Part shown: one piece after another, positions 8,044 through 15,935 of the stretch
Layout of the letters: each line of letters starts with the position of its first letter
Position numbering within the stretch: the stretch's first letter is position 1
Assembly (NCBI GenBank): GCA_900551745.1
Contig: URXA01000016.1
Coordinates: 1 to 27,350, forward strand
Direction: 5' to 3'
From: an uncultured Phascolarctobacterium sp.
Lineage (GTDB): Bacteria; Bacillota; Negativicutes; Acidaminococcales; Acidaminococcaceae
DNA length: 27,350 bases
Notes under the pieces: model-generated
Told to the model about the DNA's origin: nothing
The model's input: the letters and a program-made list of their open reading frames with translations, nothing else
The model's database searches: none
Position numbers and translations under genes: made by a program

Positions 8044-8837
8044 TAGGCGACCTCCACAGGTGCTTTGGCCATTTGCAGTGCCGCATTTTCATCTGCAGTT
8101 ACATTTTCTTTCTTCTCCACAGGCTTAGGAACATAAACAATTTTTACATTGCCACTGGCTTCTGCCTTATTAGAAGTATTATTCAGACGCAGACGATTCC
8201 CTTCTACTGTATTACCATCCTGGGTAGCTTTTGCATTTCCAATCAATTCAATATAACCGCTGTTATTTGTTTCATAAACAGCAGTATCAGCAGAAGCAGT
8301 CAAATCACGCGGCGGACTGGAAATAGCAACACCGCCGGTCGCATTTGCCACACCAACTTTTCCGTCATAAGTAATATTCACCGCATCCAAAACACTTCCA
8401 TCTGCCATGGACAAACGCGCCCAACTGCCGACAGTCTCAGCATATTCACGATTTTTATAATAATCAACGCGGTCAGATGCTAAAGTTTTATCACCTTTAG
8501 TCAGACGAGCATCACCTATCGCCGAAGAATAATCTTCATTGTGCATTACAAATGTATAACAAACAACATGCGAATCATCACGATCAGCAACAACACCGCC
8601 AGTCAGCCTGCCGGATTTTGTTTTGCTGTTAAATTCAGCATTAGCTGCAGTTGCAGTACCGCCATCCTGTTTCAATACTACATTTCCCTTGGCCATACCG
8701 TCCCCAGACTGCATATCATATTCAATAGTATCAGCCTTCACACTGAAATTCGAGCCTTGAGCGCAGGCAATCCCAAGCATGCCCACCATAAAAAATATCC
8801 CTATCATCATAACGATAGTCATTTTAAGTTTATTCAT
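8043..8837 (-). CDS. lptA: LptA-like periplasmic LPS bridge protein (OstA domain)
   Basis: A 264-residue exported protein with an N-terminal signal sequence (hydrophobic core about residues 6-25, ending near ACAQG). An LptA/OstA beta-jellyroll follows, with repeated strand pairs of the type VKADTIEYDMQSGDGMAKGNV and ASADTAVYETNNSGYIELIGN. LptA polymerises between LptC and LptD to carry lipopolysaccharide across the periplasm. It is clearly longer than the about 185-residue E. coli protein, with a longer run of jellyroll-like strands and a Lys/Glu/Ala-rich tail. I chose the ATG at 8837, which overlaps the end of lptC by 8 bases and has GAGAGGCGG upstream. An in-frame ATG at 8867 would add ten charged residues before the signal peptide and is less likely. 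Confidence 0.87.
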   Translation of the reverse strand: MNKLKMTIVMMIGIFFMVGMLGIACAQGSNFSVKADTIEYDMQSGDGMAKGNVVLKQDGGTATAANAEFNSKTKSGRLTGGVVADRDDSHVVCYTFVMHNEDYSSAIGDARLTKGDKTLASDRVDYYKNREYAETVGSWARLSMADGSVLDAVNITYDGKVGVANATGGVAISSPPRDLTASADTAVYETNNSGYIELIGNAKATQDGNTVEGNRLRLNNTSNKAEASGNVKIVYVPKPVEKKENVTADENAALQMAKAPVEVA

Positions 8838-9390
8838 TATAATCGCCGCCTCTCTGAACTTCCGCATGCCCTTCTAATTTCAGCCTTTCAAATGCACTGC
8901 TGGTAACAGCCTTATCACCTGTTGCCAAGGTATCATCTTTAAGCATTCTTACATTACCAGAAGCCGTAATAATATCTTCAGTCTGCTGCCAACGGATGCT
9001 CTCGGCAGTAAGCTTACCGCCGCTGGATAAAACTGCTACAACCTTATCATTCAGTTCAAAATCCTTTGCCTCATTTTTCACCTTACCGCCGCCGGCAACA
9101 ATTTCTAAAACACTGCCGTCTTCACGGTAAATTTTCCCTTTGACACCTTTTAACACAGCCTCACCGCTGCTTTTGATCTGTTCAACTTCTTCAACAGTAA
9201 ATTCCCAAACCTTCTTACCATCCACTTCTCTAGCCAAAGTACTGTTCCTTACTTTAGCATTCGCCCCAGAACTCTCTTTCTGAACCGGATTATTGGAAGG
9301 AGCCTCACCACCGAGCATCAGCCAGGCAATAATAACGCCAGTTATAACTATTGCCCCTACGATCATTTGGAAGCCTTTATTTCTCAACAT
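8830..9390 (-). CDS. lptC: LptC, LPS export anchor protein
   Basis: A 186-residue bitopic protein of the LptC/YrbK family. One membrane helix lies near residues 8-26 (MIVGAIVITGVIIAWLMLGG), followed by a periplasmic beta-rich domain ending in GNVRMLKDDTLATGDKA and LEGHAEVQRG. LptC receives lipopolysaccharide from the permease complex and hands it to LptA. The ATG at 9390 is chosen because AAAGGAG lies seven bases upstream and the protein then starts just before its helix. An upstream ATG at 9486 in the same frame would add 32 residues that merely overlap the acyltransferase gene. The gene overlaps the preceding gene by 14 bases and lptA by 8, and its length matches E. coli LptC. Confidence 0.88.
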   Translation of the reverse strand: MLRNKGFQMIVGAIVITGVIIAWLMLGGEAPSNNPVQKESSGANAKVRNSTLAREVDGKKVWEFTVEEVEQIKSSGEAVLKGVKGKIYREDGSVLEIVAGGGKVKNEAKDFELNDKVVAVLSSGGKLTAESIRWQQTEDIITASGNVRMLKDDTLATGDKAVTSSAFERLKLEGHAEVQRGGDYNE

Positions 9391-10279
9391 GCTCCTGCTC
9401 CTTTCCTGTAGGTGTATATGGCGTATTCCAGCGATGCTGGAACCATAACCAGTTATCAGGATATTCCCTGATAACTTCTTCGACAACTCTGGTCATTTTT
9501 AATGTAACGTGATAGTCATCCAACTGTCTATCGCCGGTATCTTCATAGTAAATAGGATCTTTAACGATTGCCTGATGCCCATAATAGCCTTCTTTACGTA
9601 CAATAAAAATAGGTATAATGGGAGCCTTAAATTTCCTGGAAAAATATGCCGGCCCAGAAGGTGTTGCTGCCATTTTGCCAAAAAACGGCACAAAAATACC
9701 ATCATACCCACCATCCTGATCTGCAATCAAGCCCAGCATACGGCCTTTTTTCATTGCTCTGGCACAACCAAGAATTTCGCTTGTGCCACGAGAAAATATT
9801 TCCTGACCTACACTTTTGCGCAATTCGTTCATAAAATCACTATAGACTCTATTAGGCTGCGGCTTTTCAACTGCGCTTATAGGAAATCCATACAATGATA
9901 AAGCAGCACCCAGCCATTCCCAATTATCCATATGGCAAGCCAGCATAACTACACCATGGCCTTCATTCAACGCTTCCCATAACACATCCGGCCGATCAAA
10001 AGTCACTAAGCCACGAATATTGTCTTTATTGAGTGCCGGCATATACATTATTTCCATAAAAGTTATGCCTAATTTCACAAATAGCGACTTTATCGTGCGT
10101 TTAGCTTCTTCATCAGAATAACCAAGTCTTTCCTTGATCGTTTCCTCTGCACGGATCCTCTGTTTTTTTGCAATTGTATGATAAAGGTGCCCTATGCCGA
10201 TACCAATATTCACTACCAGCTTATAAGGCAGCCATGATACCAAGGTACTGATTGTTTTCAGTAAATAGTAAAGCCACAT
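9377..10279 (-). CDS. LpxL/HtrB-family lipid A secondary acyltransferase (copy 1)
   Basis: A 300-residue lysophospholipid-acyltransferase-fold protein of the LpxL/LpxM family. These enzymes add secondary acyl chains to Kdo2-lipid IVA at the cytoplasmic face of the inner membrane. An N-terminal hydrophobic helix (about residues 4-18) is followed by the catalytic HX4E motif, His116-MDNW-Glu121. Conserved family features are QPNRVYSDFM, LGLIADQDGG and the C-terminal PDNWLWFQHRWNT. The ATG at 10279 shares one base with the kdsC stop codon (TAATG). A second, divergent copy lies at 22047-22937. Which acyl chain or position each copy handles cannot be read from the sequence, so no gene symbol is given. 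Confidence 0.9.
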   Translation of the reverse strand: MWLYYLLKTISTLVSWLPYKLVVNIGIGIGHLYHTIAKKQRIRAEETIKERLGYSDEEAKRTIKSLFVKLGITFMEIMYMPALNKDNIRGLVTFDRPDVLWEALNEGHGVVMLACHMDNWEWLGAALSLYGFPISAVEKPQPNRVYSDFMNELRKSVGQEIFSRGTSEILGCARAMKKGRMLGLIADQDGGYDGIFVPFFGKMAATPSGPAYFSRKFKAPIIPIFIVRKEGYYGHQAIVKDPIYYEDTGDRQLDDYHVTLKMTRVVEEVIREYPDNWLWFQHRWNTPYTPTGKEQEHVEK

Positions 10280-10824
10280 TATTGAGCGTCTCCCTGTCCC
10301 TCTTGTAAATAACTGTTTACAATTTTATCCCAGTCACCACGAGCATTTAAAATAAACTCTGTAATTTGACGCACTGCTCCGCAGCCGCCATTTTTTTCGG
10401 CTACAAAATGACATACCTGTTTTACTTCTTCTGCAGCATCGGCCGGAGCACAGGCCAAGCCAACCTGTGTAAGCACTGGCAGATCATTTAGATCGTCTCC
10501 TATATAAGCCGTTTCATTTAAAGACAAATTATATTTTTGCAGCAGCTCCGCTAAAGCACTTCTTTTTTCTTTAACATTTTCATAAACTGCACCGATACCT
10601 AATTCTCTGGCTCTTTTGCGAATAATCGGACTGCAGCGTCCGGTAATGATCGCAACCTGCAGACCGCATCTTACGGCGCAGCTGATCCCCATACCGTCTT
10701 TAGCATTAAAACTCTTGAAAAGTTCCTGCTCAGCATCAAGATAAATCGAACCGTCAGTCATAACACCATCAACATCCAGCACTAGCAATTTAATCGTCTG
10801 AGCTGCTTTTTCTATGTTTTTCAT
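10279..10824 (-). CDS. kdsC: KdsC, 3-deoxy-manno-octulosonate-8-phosphatase
   Basis: A 181-residue HAD-superfamily phosphatase that removes phosphate from Kdo-8-phosphate, the third step of Kdo synthesis. It is cap-less and of the usual KdsC length. The nucleophile motif LVLDVDGVMTDG has Asp17 and the acid/base Asp19. Motif II is IITGR, and the metal-binding motif YIGDDLNDLPVL is intact. The C-terminal region, with FVAEKNGGCGAVRQITEFIL, is typical of KdsC, where the tail of one subunit closes over the neighbouring active site. The ATG at 10824 shares one base with the kdsD stop codon. All four Kdo genes lie together here. Confidence 0.95.
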   Translation of the reverse strand: MKNIEKAAQTIKLLVLDVDGVMTDGSIYLDAEQELFKSFNAKDGMGISCAVRCGLQVAIITGRCSPIIRKRARELGIGAVYENVKEKRSALAELLQKYNLSLNETAYIGDDLNDLPVLTQVGLACAPADAAEEVKQVCHFVAEKNGGCGAVRQITEFILNARGDWDKIVNSYLQEGQGDAQ

Positions 10825-11798
10825 TATACCACACCCTGACGTACTAAGTCAGTCATATGCAATAATCCAATAACGCGACGTTCTGCATCGATGACAGGCA
10901 GCACTGTAATCGGCTTAGGGCTGTTGCTTTCCATCAAATGCAGTGCCTGAGCCGCCAGTTTCTCTTTAGTAATAGTCTTAGGAGCTTTAGTCATCAGTTC
11001 AGTAACAGGACGCTGCAGGAAATCAATTCCCTTGCTAAGTCCACGACGAATATCTCCATCAGTCAGAACGCCAATCATAATTTCATCATTATCAACTACA
11101 GAAACAGCACCAAGCCCTTTGTCCGTAATTACGAATAAAGCATCCTGAACAGTTGTTGAACCATTAACAACAGGGTTATCAGCGCCACTGTGCATAATGT
11201 CCTCGACGGTTAAGAGCAGCTTGCGTCCCAGCGAACCGCCAGGATGGAAAACAGCAAACTGACTGGCCGTAAATTTACGTTTGGAAAGTAAAGCCAGAGC
11301 AAGCGCATCACCGTAAGCTAAAGCAGCAGTGGTGCTGGATGTAGGAGCCAGCCCTAACGGACAGGCTTCCTGTGACACACCGACATTTAAAGTAATATCA
11401 GAATTTCTTGCTAAAGAAGACTCGGCATTCCCAACCATAGCAATCAATTTAGCTCCTATACGCCTTAAAGACGGCAGGATATGCAGTACCTCTCCTGTTT
11501 CACCGCTATTAGACAGAGCAATCACGACATCACTTTCTGTTACCATACCCAAATCACCGTGAATGCCTTCGGCAGGATGCAGATAAAACGACGGTGTACC
11601 TGTACTTGCAAAAGTAGCAGCCATTTTTCGTCCAATGATGCCTGATTTCCCCATGCCAGTGATGACAAGCCGCCCAGGACATTCTAAAATCATAGTCACC
11701 GCCGCAGAAAAATGCTCGTCAACGCGAGGTACGAGCTCTAAAATAGCGTTAGCCTCCATTTGCAAAGTATTGCGCGCCTGCTCTAACATTTGTTCCAT
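10824..11798 (-). CDS. kdsD: KdsD, arabinose-5-phosphate isomerase
   Basis: A 324-residue enzyme of the KpsF/GutQ/KdsD family. It converts ribulose-5-phosphate to arabinose-5-phosphate, the first step towards Kdo. An N-terminal SIS domain carries GMGKSGIIGRKMAATFASTG and HPAEGIHGDLGMV, with the family's Lys and His residues, and ALSNSGETGEV for sugar-phosphate binding. Two CBS domains follow (about residues 200-324), starting near VEDIMHSG and ELMTKAPKTI. I chose the ATG at 11798, eight or nine bases after GAGGGAG; an in-frame GTG at 11816 would add six residues but lacks a good ribosome binding site. It lies 27 bases after kdsA and overlaps kdsC by one base. Confidence 0.94.
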   Translation of the reverse strand: MEQMLEQARNTLQMEANAILELVPRVDEHFSAAVTMILECPGRLVITGMGKSGIIGRKMAATFASTGTPSFYLHPAEGIHGDLGMVTESDVVIALSNSGETGEVLHILPSLRRIGAKLIAMVGNAESSLARNSDITLNVGVSQEACPLGLAPTSSTTAALAYGDALALALLSKRKFTASQFAVFHPGGSLGRKLLLTVEDIMHSGADNPVVNGSTTVQDALFVITDKGLGAVSVVDNDEIMIGVLTDGDIRRGLSKGIDFLQRPVTELMTKAPKTITKEKLAAQALHLMESNSPKPITVLPVIDAERRVIGLLHMTDLVRQGVV

Positions 11799-11825
11799 GC
11801 TCCAACTCCCTCTCACTGACCAGAT

Positions 11826-12644
11826 TTAACCGCGTACTATTTTATCAATATCCAAAACATCTGTTAAAAGTTTCTCTAACTTATCCAAACGAACCATGTT
11901 CGGTCCGTCAGACAACGCTTCTTCCGGATTATCATGTACCTCAAGGAAAAGAGCGTCAATCCCTACAGCAGCAGCAGCTCTGGCCATATGAGGCACATAC
12001 TGGCTTTGACCGCCGGAAGTCGTTCCCTGACCGCCTGGGATCTGAACGCTGTGAGTTGCATCCATCACTACCGGATAACCCAGCTCACGCATAATTGCCA
12101 AACTGCGCATGTCAGTAACCAAAGCGTTGTAACCAAAGCTGGCACCGCGTTCTGTCAGCATAATATTATGATTGCCTGCCTCTTCAGCTTTTTTCAATAC
12201 ATTTTTCATATCCCAGGGCGCAAGGAACTGGCCTTTTTTAATATTAACTACACGTCCCGTTTTTGCTGCTTCGTAAACTAAATCCGTCTGACGGCAAAGA
12301 AACGCCGGTATTTGCAGAATATCTAAAACTTCAGCAGCTTTTTCCACCTGAATAGTTTCATGAATATCACTGACAACAGGAACACCTAAATCTTTTTTTA
12401 TCTGTGCTAAAATCTTCAAACCTTCTTCTAATCCAGGACCACGGAAAGAACTGTAAGAAGAGCGATTGGCTTTATCATAGGATGCTTTGAAAACATAAGG
12501 CATACCTAATTTATCAGCAATTTTTTTTACTTCCTGACCAATCATCAAACTGTGCTCATAGCCTTCTAAAACGCAGGGCCCTGCCATCAATAGCATTGGA
12601 TGCCCCTGTCCAACTTCATAATTACCAACTTTTACAATATTCAT
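11826..12644 (-). CDS. kdsA: KdsA, Kdo-8-phosphate synthase (metal-dependent type)
   Basis: A 272-residue TIM-barrel enzyme that condenses phosphoenolpyruvate with arabinose-5-phosphate to give Kdo-8-phosphate. The N-terminal segment MLLMAGPCVLEG has a Cys (residue 24) where metal-independent enzymes such as E. coli KdsA have Asn. The other expected metal ligands are present: His in DATHSVQ, Glu in FLEVHDNP and Asp in SDGPNMV. This places it in the metal-dependent class. PEP- and sugar-binding motifs such as FKASYDKANRSS and DIHE are intact. The start is the ATG at 12644, with AAGGAGG seven bases upstream; the in-frame TTG two codons earlier abuts the ribosome binding site. It follows kdsB by 28 bases. 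Confidence 0.95.
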   Translation of the reverse strand: MNIVKVGNYEVGQGHPMLLMAGPCVLEGYEHSLMIGQEVKKIADKLGMPYVFKASYDKANRSSYSSFRGPGLEEGLKILAQIKKDLGVPVVSDIHETIQVEKAAEVLDILQIPAFLCRQTDLVYEAAKTGRVVNIKKGQFLAPWDMKNVLKKAEEAGNHNIMLTERGASFGYNALVTDMRSLAIMRELGYPVVMDATHSVQIPGGQGTTSGGQSQYVPHMARAAAAVGIDALFLEVHDNPEEALSDGPNMVRLDKLEKLLTDVLDIDKIVRG

Positions 12645-12672
12645 ATCCAACCTCCTTCTGGAATAAAACCGC

Positions 12673-13398
12673 TTATTTACTTAACAGCTCATTTACCGCT
12701 GCCAAGTCTTCCGGAGTATCTACTCCAATACCTTGAAAATCACTTTCCAATACTTTTATTTTATATCCATTTTCCAAAACTCTCAGCTGCTCCAGACTTT
12801 CTATTTTTTCCAACTCTGTAGGTGCCAAAGCGGCGTATTGCAAAAGAAAATCACGTCTGTAGGCATAAATACCAACGTGCTTATAAACCTTATAGTGTTC
12901 AGTTTTATTACGGGGATATGGCATTAAGCTGCGCGAAAAATAAAGGGCATAACCATTATTGTCGGTAACAACTTTAACTGCCGCCGGATTATTATAATCC
13001 TCTTCCCGCATCAGTACTTTCATCGTCGCCATTTTTAAATCAGATTCAGCTTCAAAAGCTTTCGCCAGGCGGTCAATAATCTCCGGCGGTATCATTGGTT
13101 CATCGCCCTGCACATTGACAATAACATCTACATCGGAAAAATTAAGCGCAACCTCTGCTAACCTGTCAGTACCACTGGGATGGTCTGGAGATGTCATGAT
13201 CGCTTTACCGCCAAAACCATGAACCGTTTCAAAAACTTTCTCACTATCCGTGGCCACAATAACATCATCGGGCAGCTTTGCCTCACATGCTTTCATATAA
13301 ACATGCTGTATCATAGGCTTTCCTGCGATAAGTGCCAAAGGCTTCCCTGGCAGGCGTGTGGAAGCGTAACGTGCCGGTATCACACACAAAACTTTCAT
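12673..13398 (-). CDS. kdsB: KdsB, CMP-Kdo synthetase
   Basis: A 241-residue cytidylyltransferase that activates Kdo with CTP to CMP-Kdo, the donor used by WaaA. The nucleotide-binding start VIPARYASTRLPGKPLALIA is complete, and later motifs include VNVQGDEPMIPPEII, MPYPRN and the C-terminal QGIGVDTPEDL. Length matches the family. The ATG at 13398 shares one base with the stop codon of the waaA-lpxK fusion (TAATG), so the product is made beside the transferase that uses it. It begins the four-gene run kdsB-kdsA-kdsD-kdsC, which in transcription order places the last pathway enzyme first. Confidence 0.96.
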   Translation of the reverse strand: MKVLCVIPARYASTRLPGKPLALIAGKPMIQHVYMKACEAKLPDDVIVATDSEKVFETVHGFGGKAIMTSPDHPSGTDRLAEVALNFSDVDVIVNVQGDEPMIPPEIIDRLAKAFEAESDLKMATMKVLMREEDYNNPAAVKVVTDNNGYALYFSRSLMPYPRNKTEHYKVYKHVGIYAYRRDFLLQYAALAPTELEKIESLEQLRVLENGYKIKVLESDFQGIGVDTPEDLAAVNELLSK

Positions 13399-15926
13399 TA
13401 CTTGTTCGTCTCCTTCTGAATGGCACTCAGAATTGTTTTCTCAAATACTTCGCGTCCTTCAGTAATTTTTATATCCATATTTAAAATATACAACGGCATT
13501 TCTCTATTAAAATAAATAAATTCCGTTGGTATTTTAACAGCATCCTTACCCGTCGTTACCATAGCAACAACTTCTTTGCTGATGGCTCTCTCACTGATAT
13601 ACTGCATTTCCAGCATTCCGTAATCGTGATGGTCAGGATATCGGATAGCTTCAATTATATCAATGCCGATGCAGGCCAGAGTCTGCTCAAACGAAGACGG
13701 ATTACCGATCGCAGAAAAGACCATAACTTTTTTACCCTGCAGCTCAGAAAGGTCTTTCGCATTTTCATGGATGCCTTTATACCAGTCAGCAATTTCCACA
13801 AAATTTTTAGGATTATGAATACTTTCAATGATAGGAGCATCTCCGTTATACTTATCCAAAGTATCGCGTAATTCCTGACGGCTGAACTGCGAACTCTGAT
13901 CTGTTTTAGTAAGTAGGAACAAGCCAGCCCTGTCCAAATGACTCAACGGTTCGCGCAAGGTTCCGCGCGGCAGAAGACAGCCATTACCGAACATATTAAA
14001 TGTATCAACTAAAACTACGTCCAGGTCACGATATAAATGCCAATGCTGATAACCATCGTCCATGATGATAACCTCAGCATTCATTTTGTCCACAGCGAAC
14101 TGACCTGTTAAGGCTCTGTTTTTACCAATAATTACTGGTACACCCGGTAAGGTTTTCGCCATTAAATAAGCTTCGTCACCGGCCTCATAGGCAGTCATAA
14201 AAATTTTCTTACCATCGCTGACAACACCCATCTCCTGATCCCAGTGCGAACGATAGCCACGATTCAGTATTACGACGCGATAGCCCATATTTTTAATAAT
14301 AACGGCAACTTTTTGCGCGGTAGGAGTTTTTCCTGTACCACCAACAGTAATGTTCCCTATAGAAATAACGCAGCAGTCTAATTTTTTTTGTTTTAATAAT
14401 CCTGATTTATAAAAATCTAATTTGCAGCAAACACCAAATTCGTATACATAGGAGAACATCCTTAAAATACCCAATAAAATCCAGCCAAAAAATGGTGTGT
14501 TTGGCCCATGTGCCAGCTGATATAAATATTGGATAACAGCATCTCCATGACGCAGACGGCCACCGCCTTCATCGTTCAGATTTCTGATATTTGTAGGGTA
14601 GGATGCTTCAACCTTACTGTCGACAGTCGTTAATGTCAGCAGATCCTGCAGATATTCAATACTGCGTACAGCAGCACCGCGGTTCTCTTTAATAACCTGC
14701 AATGATGCTGCCCCCATTTGCAAACGTCGTTCATCGTTCCCAACAATATCCAAAACTTCTTTAGTAAGTTCTGCACTGTTATTGATCATCTTACAAGCGC
14801 CGACCTTACTCAATAAAGCAAAAGAATCTTTAAAATTCTGCATATTAGGACCGACTAAAATCGGTTTGGCATGCGCAGCCGGTTCCAGTACATTGTGTCC
14901 GCCATGCTTTATCAAAGAACCGCCGACAAACACCACATCACCAACAGAATAAATGCGACCTAACTCACCAATAGTATCTATCAGTAAAACAGGATCTTTA
15001 GGCCGCGAGCCTTTGATTTCCAGGAGTTTTGACCTAAACCCGCTTTCCCAATGATACTGTTTTGCCAGTTTGCTGATTTCATCGGCACGACCCGGTTTAC
15101 GAGGCGCGATAACCAAACGTGCCCCGGGATAACTTTTAATAATTTCATTAAACACATCAAACAAAACTTTTTCTTCAGTAGGATGTGTAGAACCGGCCAC
15201 AATTACCGGATAGGCATTTTCAATGCCTAATTCTTTTTTATAGTTTTCCAGGTCCTCCGGTGTAACTTCCGCATAAGTCTGATCGAACTTTGTATTGCCA
15301 GTAACATAAATTTTCTTTGGATCTGCACCTAAATGGCTGATATAATCAGCGTCGATACTTGACTGCATGCAAAATCTGCTAACTGTATTCAGCATATCAT
15401 CCCAAATACCATATAAATAACGATACGTTTTCACAGATTTCTCAGAAATACGTCCATTGACCATCATTACCGGAATATTCCGTTCACGGATAGCGCGCAA
15501 AAAATTAGGCCATAACTCAGTTTCGACCGGCATGAATATCCTCGGCTGGATACGTTTAACAAACGATTCCGAAACAAACGGCATATCCAAGGGAAAATAG
15601 ATAATAGCATCAGCTTCCTGAATTATCTGTTTAGCCATATTGTAACCGCCTACAGTAACGGCCGAGACCAGTATTGGAGAATCAGGATATGCTTTGCGTA
15701 TTTCTTTAACCAATGGACTTGTCGCAACAATTTCACCGACAGAAGCGCCATGAATCCAAATACAGTCCTTCTGGGCCACAGAAGCAATTTCTTCATCACG
15801 AAGCCCACCCAGGCTTTGCCGCATTCTTGTAGTAAACCCTGCTTCACAGATACAACGATAAAGAAAGTAAGGCAGTACGAACAAACAGCACACGCACAAA
15901 ACCAAAAAATTATAAATAATATACAT
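13398..15926 (-). CDS. WaaA-LpxK fusion: Kdo transferase and lipid A 4'-kinase
   Basis: One uninterrupted 842-residue frame carries two lipid A enzymes. Residues 1-430 are a WaaA/KdtA Kdo transferase: a membrane anchor at 4-22, the catalytic GASVGE (60-65), FMPVETELWPN (131-141), SGST-type AGSTHPTEE (244-252) and EPAAHAKPILVGP (348-360). Residues about 475-842 are LpxK, the tetraacyldisaccharide 4'-kinase. It has a hydrophobic segment at 479-500, Walker A GGTGKTPT (529-536), NRGYRS (555-560) and the DDGYQHW motif. A linker of about 45 residues joins them, with no stop or internal ribosome-binding-site-plus-ATG evident. LpxK acts before WaaA, so the fusion pairs consecutive steps in reverse order. 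The ATG at 15926 lies 9 bases after the msbA stop codon, and the stop shares a base with kdsB. Confidence 0.93.
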   Translation of the reverse strand: MYIIYNFLVLCVCCLFVLPYFLYRCICEAGFTTRMRQSLGGLRDEEIASVAQKDCIWIHGASVGEIVATSPLVKEIRKAYPDSPILVSAVTVGGYNMAKQIIQEADAIIYFPLDMPFVSESFVKRIQPRIFMPVETELWPNFLRAIRERNIPVMMVNGRISEKSVKTYRYLYGIWDDMLNTVSRFCMQSSIDADYISHLGADPKKIYVTGNTKFDQTYAEVTPEDLENYKKELGIENAYPVIVAGSTHPTEEKVLFDVFNEIIKSYPGARLVIAPRKPGRADEISKLAKQYHWESGFRSKLLEIKGSRPKDPVLLIDTIGELGRIYSVGDVVFVGGSLIKHGGHNVLEPAAHAKPILVGPNMQNFKDSFALLSKVGACKMINNSAELTKEVLDIVGNDERRLQMGAASLQVIKENRGAAVRSIEYLQDLLTLTTVDSKVEASYPTNIRNLNDEGGGRLRHGDAVIQYLYQLAHGPNTPFFGWILLGILRMFSYVYEFGVCCKLDFYKSGLLKQKKLDCCVISIGNITVGGTGKTPTAQKVAVIIKNMGYRVVILNRGYRSHWDQEMGVVSDGKKIFMTAYEAGDEAYLMAKTLPGVPVIIGKNRALTGQFAVDKMNAEVIIMDDGYQHWHLYRDLDVVLVDTFNMFGNGCLLPRGTLREPLSHLDRAGLFLLTKTDQSSQFSRQELRDTLDKYNGDAPIIESIHNPKNFVEIADWYKGIHENAKDLSELQGKKVMVFSAIGNPSSFEQTLACIGIDIIEAIRYPDHHDYGMLEMQYISERAISKEVVAMVTTGKDAVKIPTEFIYFNREMPLYILNMDIKITEGREVFEKTILSAIQKETNK

Positions 15927-15935
15927 TCTTTAACC

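Noticed and set aside
9391..9486. Upstream in-frame start that would extend lptC by 32 residues
   Set aside because: The extension lies inside the acyltransferase gene, is not hydrophobic or family-like, and the ATG at 9390 has a much better ribosome binding site.
14480..14640. Possible frameshift or assembly error joining waaA and lpxK
   Set aside because: The linker reads through in one frame with ordinary composition, both halves keep all motifs, and no leftover start or stop signals are visible at the junction.
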